Assembly (NCBI RefSeq): GCF_001295265.1
Contig: NZ_LJOD01000011.1
Span: 1-64,000 of the forward strand
Direction: 5' to 3'
From: Chryseobacterium indologenes
Lineage (GTDB): Bacteria > Bacteroidota > Bacteroidia > Flavobacteriales > Weeksellaceae
DNA length: 64,000 nucleotides
Every line of letters starts with the position of its first letter. The first letter of the stretch is position 1. The translations under genes were made by a program, and so were the position numbers. Positions 61,350 through 64,000 of this stretch are shown in pieces. Under the pieces are notes generated by a model that ran no database searches, had not been told where the DNA came from, and saw only the letters and a program-made list of their open reading frames with translations.

Positions 61350-62753
61350 TTATTCCTCCTTCGATTTCATATTCTTTCCATCTGAAATATGCAGTCTCCT
61401 GAAAATCAATCCTGATAAAATAGTGAGTATTCCTACGGTAAGAAAAGTATAACGGAAGGCATTATGTGTTTCGCCTTTAATTAAATCTGAATTTTCAAAA
61501 AGTTTTAAAACGATCAGTCCAAAAGCAATTCCAAAGCCAATAGCGAGCTGCTGGTTGACTGATATAAGAGAGTTTCCGCTGCTGGTCTGAAAATTTCTGA
61601 GGTCTGCAATGGAAATGGTGTTCATTGATGTGAACTGGATAGAGTTGAAGAATCCCAATACCGCAATAATAGGGACAAACCAGTATAAAGATGTATGGAT
61701 ATCCGGAATGGCGAGAAGGCAGATCAGGGTTCCGATGATGAATGTATTTACCATTAAGGTCTGGCGGTAGCCGTAACGGTTCAGGATTTTAATAACGGAA
61801 GATTTACCGAATATTGCGGTTAAAGCCATGGGGGCAATAATCCATCCGGAAGTAACCGCCGATTGTTTATAATCCATCTGAATCATGAGAGGAAGCAGCA
61901 GCGGAATCGAGCTGATCCCCAAACGGGTAGCCAGATTTCCTACAATTCCTACTCTGAATGTTCTTACCTGAAATAAGTTTAAAGGGAAAATAGGATTTCC
62001 TTCTCTTTTGGCATGTTTATAATAATAGTAAAGAAATAAAAATCCGAGAATGAAAATTAAAAGCACCGGGCTTATATTCTGTATATCTCCGAAAAGCTCT
62101 AAAGAAATGGAGAGAAGGAGAGAAGCAGCAGCAAAAATTAAAAAGCCTTTAAGGTCAAAATCTACATCATTGGATTTATAGTCTGGCATAAATTTTAATC
62201 CTAAAATAATCCCTAAAATTCCGATCGGAATATTGATCAGGAAAATCCAGTGCCAGGAAAGATAATCTACCATATAACCTCCTACCAAAGGCCCTAATAC
62301 AGGCCCGATCAGCGCAGGGATAATAGCGAAGTTCATCGCTTTAAGCAGCTCGTTCTTGTCAAACGTCTTAATCAGGGCCAGTTTGCCAACCGGGGTCATC
62401 AGACTTCCTCCAACCCCCTGAATAACTCTTGAAATAACCAGATGGGTCAGGTTTTGTGAAAGAGAGCAGAATAAAGATCCCAGACTGAACAGGACCAGTG
62501 AAAATATAAATATCTTTTTGGTTCCGAACCGGTCTGCCAGAAATCCGCTGGCCGGCATGAACACAGCTAATGTCAGAACATAGCTGATGATAGCGTTCTG
62601 CATATTCAGCGGGGATTCGTTGAGGTCCCTGGCGATGGATGGTAAGGAAGTATTAAGGATCGTGGAGTCCAGCATCTGCATGAAAATGGCAGTCGCCAGA
62701 ATCAGTGGTAGGATCTTCTTTATAGCTGTTTGTTGTGGGCTTGATTCTGTCAT
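61350..62753 (-). CDS. MFS drug exporter, DHA2 (EmrB/QacA) family
   Basis: A 467-residue proton-linked efflux protein with about 14 hydrophobic helices, as DHA2 members have. FMQMLDSTILNTSLPSIA is the motif-D1-like first helix, FLADRFGTKKIF is motif A, and VGGSLMTPVGKLALIKTF and the GPVLGPLVGGYMVDYLSWHW stretch (motif C) are typical. No MarR/TetR regulator is beside it. The substrate is unknown. Confidence 0.92.
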   Translation of the reverse strand: MTESSPQQTAIKKILPLILATAIFMQMLDSTILNTSLPSIARDLNESPLNMQNAIISYVLTLAVFMPASGFLADRFGTKKIFIFSLVLFSLGSLFCSLSQNLTHLVISRVIQGVGGSLMTPVGKLALIKTFDKNELLKAMNFAIIPALIGPVLGPLVGGYMVDYLSWHWIFLINIPIGILGIILGLKFMPDYKSNDVDFDLKGFLIFAAASLLLSISLELFGDIQNISPVLLIFILGFLFLYYYYKHAKREGNPIFPLNLFQVRTFRVGIVGNLATRLGISSIPLLLPLMIQMDYKQSAVTSGWIIAPMALTAIFGKSSVIKILNRYGYRQTLMVNTFIIGTLICLLAIPDIHTSLYWFVPIIAVLGFFNSIQFTSMNTISIADLRNFQTSSGNSLISVNQQLAIGFGIAFGLIVLKLFENSDLIKGETHNAFRYTFLTVGILTILSGLIFRRLHISDGKNMKSKEE

Positions 62754-62846
62754 AATGTACAGGCCGAAATGGTCAACGACATTCAGGCTTATTTATTTTG
62801 AATATAAGTGATCTGATCTTTAGATAAAGAATTCCTTATAAAATTA

Positions 62847-62878
62847 AAAAAGTCCTGTGAATTTTCACAGGACTTTTT
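62847..62878. terminator. Bidirectional terminator before the MFS gene
   Basis: A 15-pair stem, AAAAAGTCCTGTGAA (62847-62861) with TTCACAGGACTTTTT (62864-62878), has a two-base loop. It ends the gene at 62882, four bases from its stop. Confidence 0.9.
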
Positions 62879-62881
62879 AAT

Positions 62882-63694
62882 TTATTTTCTTGGTTTTTCT
62901 ACTCCTTTCCATTCGTCGCCGGCTTTTCGGTACTGGCTTAAGATGTAAGTTTTGAAATCCTTGGTTTTGTATTCTATGTTATCAGTGTTCTGTTCAAACG
63001 GCATGATATAGTAATAGTCAACATCTGTTTTATCAGATTTATTTCCTTTTTTTACTGTAGGAACATATTTAGAAAATTTATAGTTTGGAAGGTACTGTCT
63101 CAATCTGGTATAGAAAGCTTTGTCTTCCTTTTCATCCGGAATAATGTCTACGATATTGAAATTGTCCTTCTTTTTATCAATCCATAGGTAATAGGTTTTT
63201 TCTTCGCCTAAGTTTCTGTTCAGAGAGTTGAAGGCAAAAAGTTCTTTCGGAACCAGTTCCTTGATCTTTTCAGGATCTACTTTAGTATAATATTGTCCTT
63301 TGGAAGGATCTACATAGGTTTCGAGGTTGTACATCAGTACAGAATTGTTGGTGAAATTCTTATTTTTGAAATATTGGTTCAAAGATAGTTCAGCTGTTGC
63401 TCTTAACTCTTTTCCTCTTTCATCTAATTTTTTGGTAGGATTCTGAGGATTTACTTTTTTTACAAACTCATATAAAACAGCAGGCTTTACATCTTTAAGG
63501 TGAGGATACGTTTTAAGCTGTTCAGCTTTTACCAGCCAGTAAAATTGCTGATAATAATCGTCTTTATCAGAATCTTTTACGCTTTTATAAGCTAAAGCAA
63601 GCTTTTTTGAGTTCAGGTATTTGCCATATTTTCCCTGTCCAAAAGCAAAACTTATGGATAATAAGGCAAATAAAACAGTAAGATTTCTTCTCAT
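62882..63694 (-). CDS. Secreted protein of unknown function
   Basis: A 270-residue protein with a signal peptide (MRRNLTVLFALLSISFAFGQ). ATG 63694 is preferred; the frame opens ten codons earlier. The mature part is rich in Lys, Asn and Tyr, has no cysteine and ends basic (EWKGVEKPRK). I recognise no family. It is monocistronic, with a terminator four bases after its stop. Confidence 0.75.
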   Translation of the reverse strand: MRRNLTVLFALLSISFAFGQGKYGKYLNSKKLALAYKSVKDSDKDDYYQQFYWLVKAEQLKTYPHLKDVKPAVLYEFVKKVNPQNPTKKLDERGKELRATAELSLNQYFKNKNFTNNSVLMYNLETYVDPSKGQYYTKVDPEKIKELVPKELFAFNSLNRNLGEEKTYYLWIDKKKDNFNIVDIIPDEKEDKAFYTRLRQYLPNYKFSKYVPTVKKGNKSDKTDVDYYYIMPFEQNTDNIEYKTKDFKTYILSQYRKAGDEWKGVEKPRK

Positions 63695-64000
63695 TTTTTT
63701 ATAATTGATATTTTCGTTTTCCAAATATAATTATTTATTAGATATTATTTTTGATTGTCAGTTAAATTCTGTCGATATTGTTATTGTTAATTCAAAAGAA
63801 AATCCTGTATTGCTACAGGATTGATAATTATAACTTTGAAGACTAGACCGGTAGAACTGAAAAATACATTGTAATGATTAATGTCAATAGTCAATTTAAT
63901 TTTTTCTTCACAAAGTCAATGACGAATAAAACAGTGTCCGTAAATCCATGAGCACAGCGGGATTGGCCATTGCCCATTCACTTATTCATAGGATGTTTCA
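63695..64000. other. Right end of the window, no confident gene
   Basis: It contains one hairpin, AATCCTGTA (63801-63809) with TACAGGATT (63814-63822), followed on the minus strand by T-rich sequence. A short minus-strand frame (MGNGQSRCAHGFTDTVLF... to a stop near 63900) is open at the far end, but is too short to call. Confidence 0.4.

Noticed and set aside
63880..64000. Minus-strand 28-residue frame at the window edge
   Set aside because: It is too short and an in-frame stop precedes its ATG; it may be a gene outside the window in another frame, but this cannot be judged.
1..64000. CRISPR arrays, insertion sequences and prophage genes
   Set aside because: No regularly spaced repeats, transposase motifs or phage structural proteins were seen on reading.

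Overview
The window looks like chromosome from a Chryseobacterium-type member of the Flavobacteriia (Bacteroidota). The evidence is low-GC DNA, the gliding/type IX secretion core gldK-gldL-gldM-gldN, a DUF4270 lipoprotein, many lipoproteins, a secreted protease with a type IX C-terminal sorting domain, promoter-like TAnnTTTG boxes, few Shine-Dalgarno sites, and a 'grasp-with-spasm' peptide-modification cluster. The genus is an inference; no rRNA gene is present.

Layout. 1-5.5 kb: the 3' end of a tRNA, panC (-), then a truncated starch-synthase-like protein, a DUF4270 lipoprotein and glmS (+). 5.6-10.4 kb: gldKLMN. 10.5-13.7 kb: an FAD oxidoreductase, a SemiSWEET transporter and small lipoproteins. 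13.8-19.5 kb: a complete tripartite RND efflux operon. 19.7-25.7 kb: an M20 peptidase, several secreted or lipidated proteins of unknown function, an N-terminal CFI-box protein, a DUF2490 protein and a tandem aspartyl-protease-like protein. 26.0-27.7 kb: one very AT-rich orphan gene facing the 3' end of tRNA-Ser(GGA). 27.7-37.3 kb: asparaginase, TrmH-like and RsmE methyltransferases, tsaD and tamB placed head to head, and an Lrp regulator.

37.3-45.0 kb (all -) is the most interesting region. It holds a ribosomally synthesised, post-translationally modified peptide (RiPP) locus: a GG-leader precursor (gwsA), an ATP-grasp ligase (gwsG), a SPASM-domain partner without a radical-SAM domain (gwsS), a translationally coupled 60-residue protein, three tandem paralogous lipoproteins plus the decayed end of a fourth, and upstream a membrane-anchored TPR-HTH regulator. 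A second, cysteine-rich reading frame without an ATG lies just upstream of the precursor.

45.2-49.6 kb (+) is an accessory block: three two-TM/PH-like proteins, a DUF4870 protein, a DUF3829 lipoprotein, a 58-residue membrane peptide, DUF4303 and DMP19 proteins, and a structured inverted-repeat element. 49.7-51.6 kb: a split transketolase. 52.6-54.8 kb: a reprolysin-like metalloprotease that is a probable client of the type IX system encoded at 5.6-10.4 kb. 55.0-61.1 kb (-): a sodium:solute symporter and a redox/electrophile-stress operon (pirins, FMN reductase, TMEM175-type channel, YjdI, OsmC, small GNATs). 61.3-63.7 kb: an MFS exporter and a secreted protein of unknown function. Functions were assigned by reading motifs; no database search was run.
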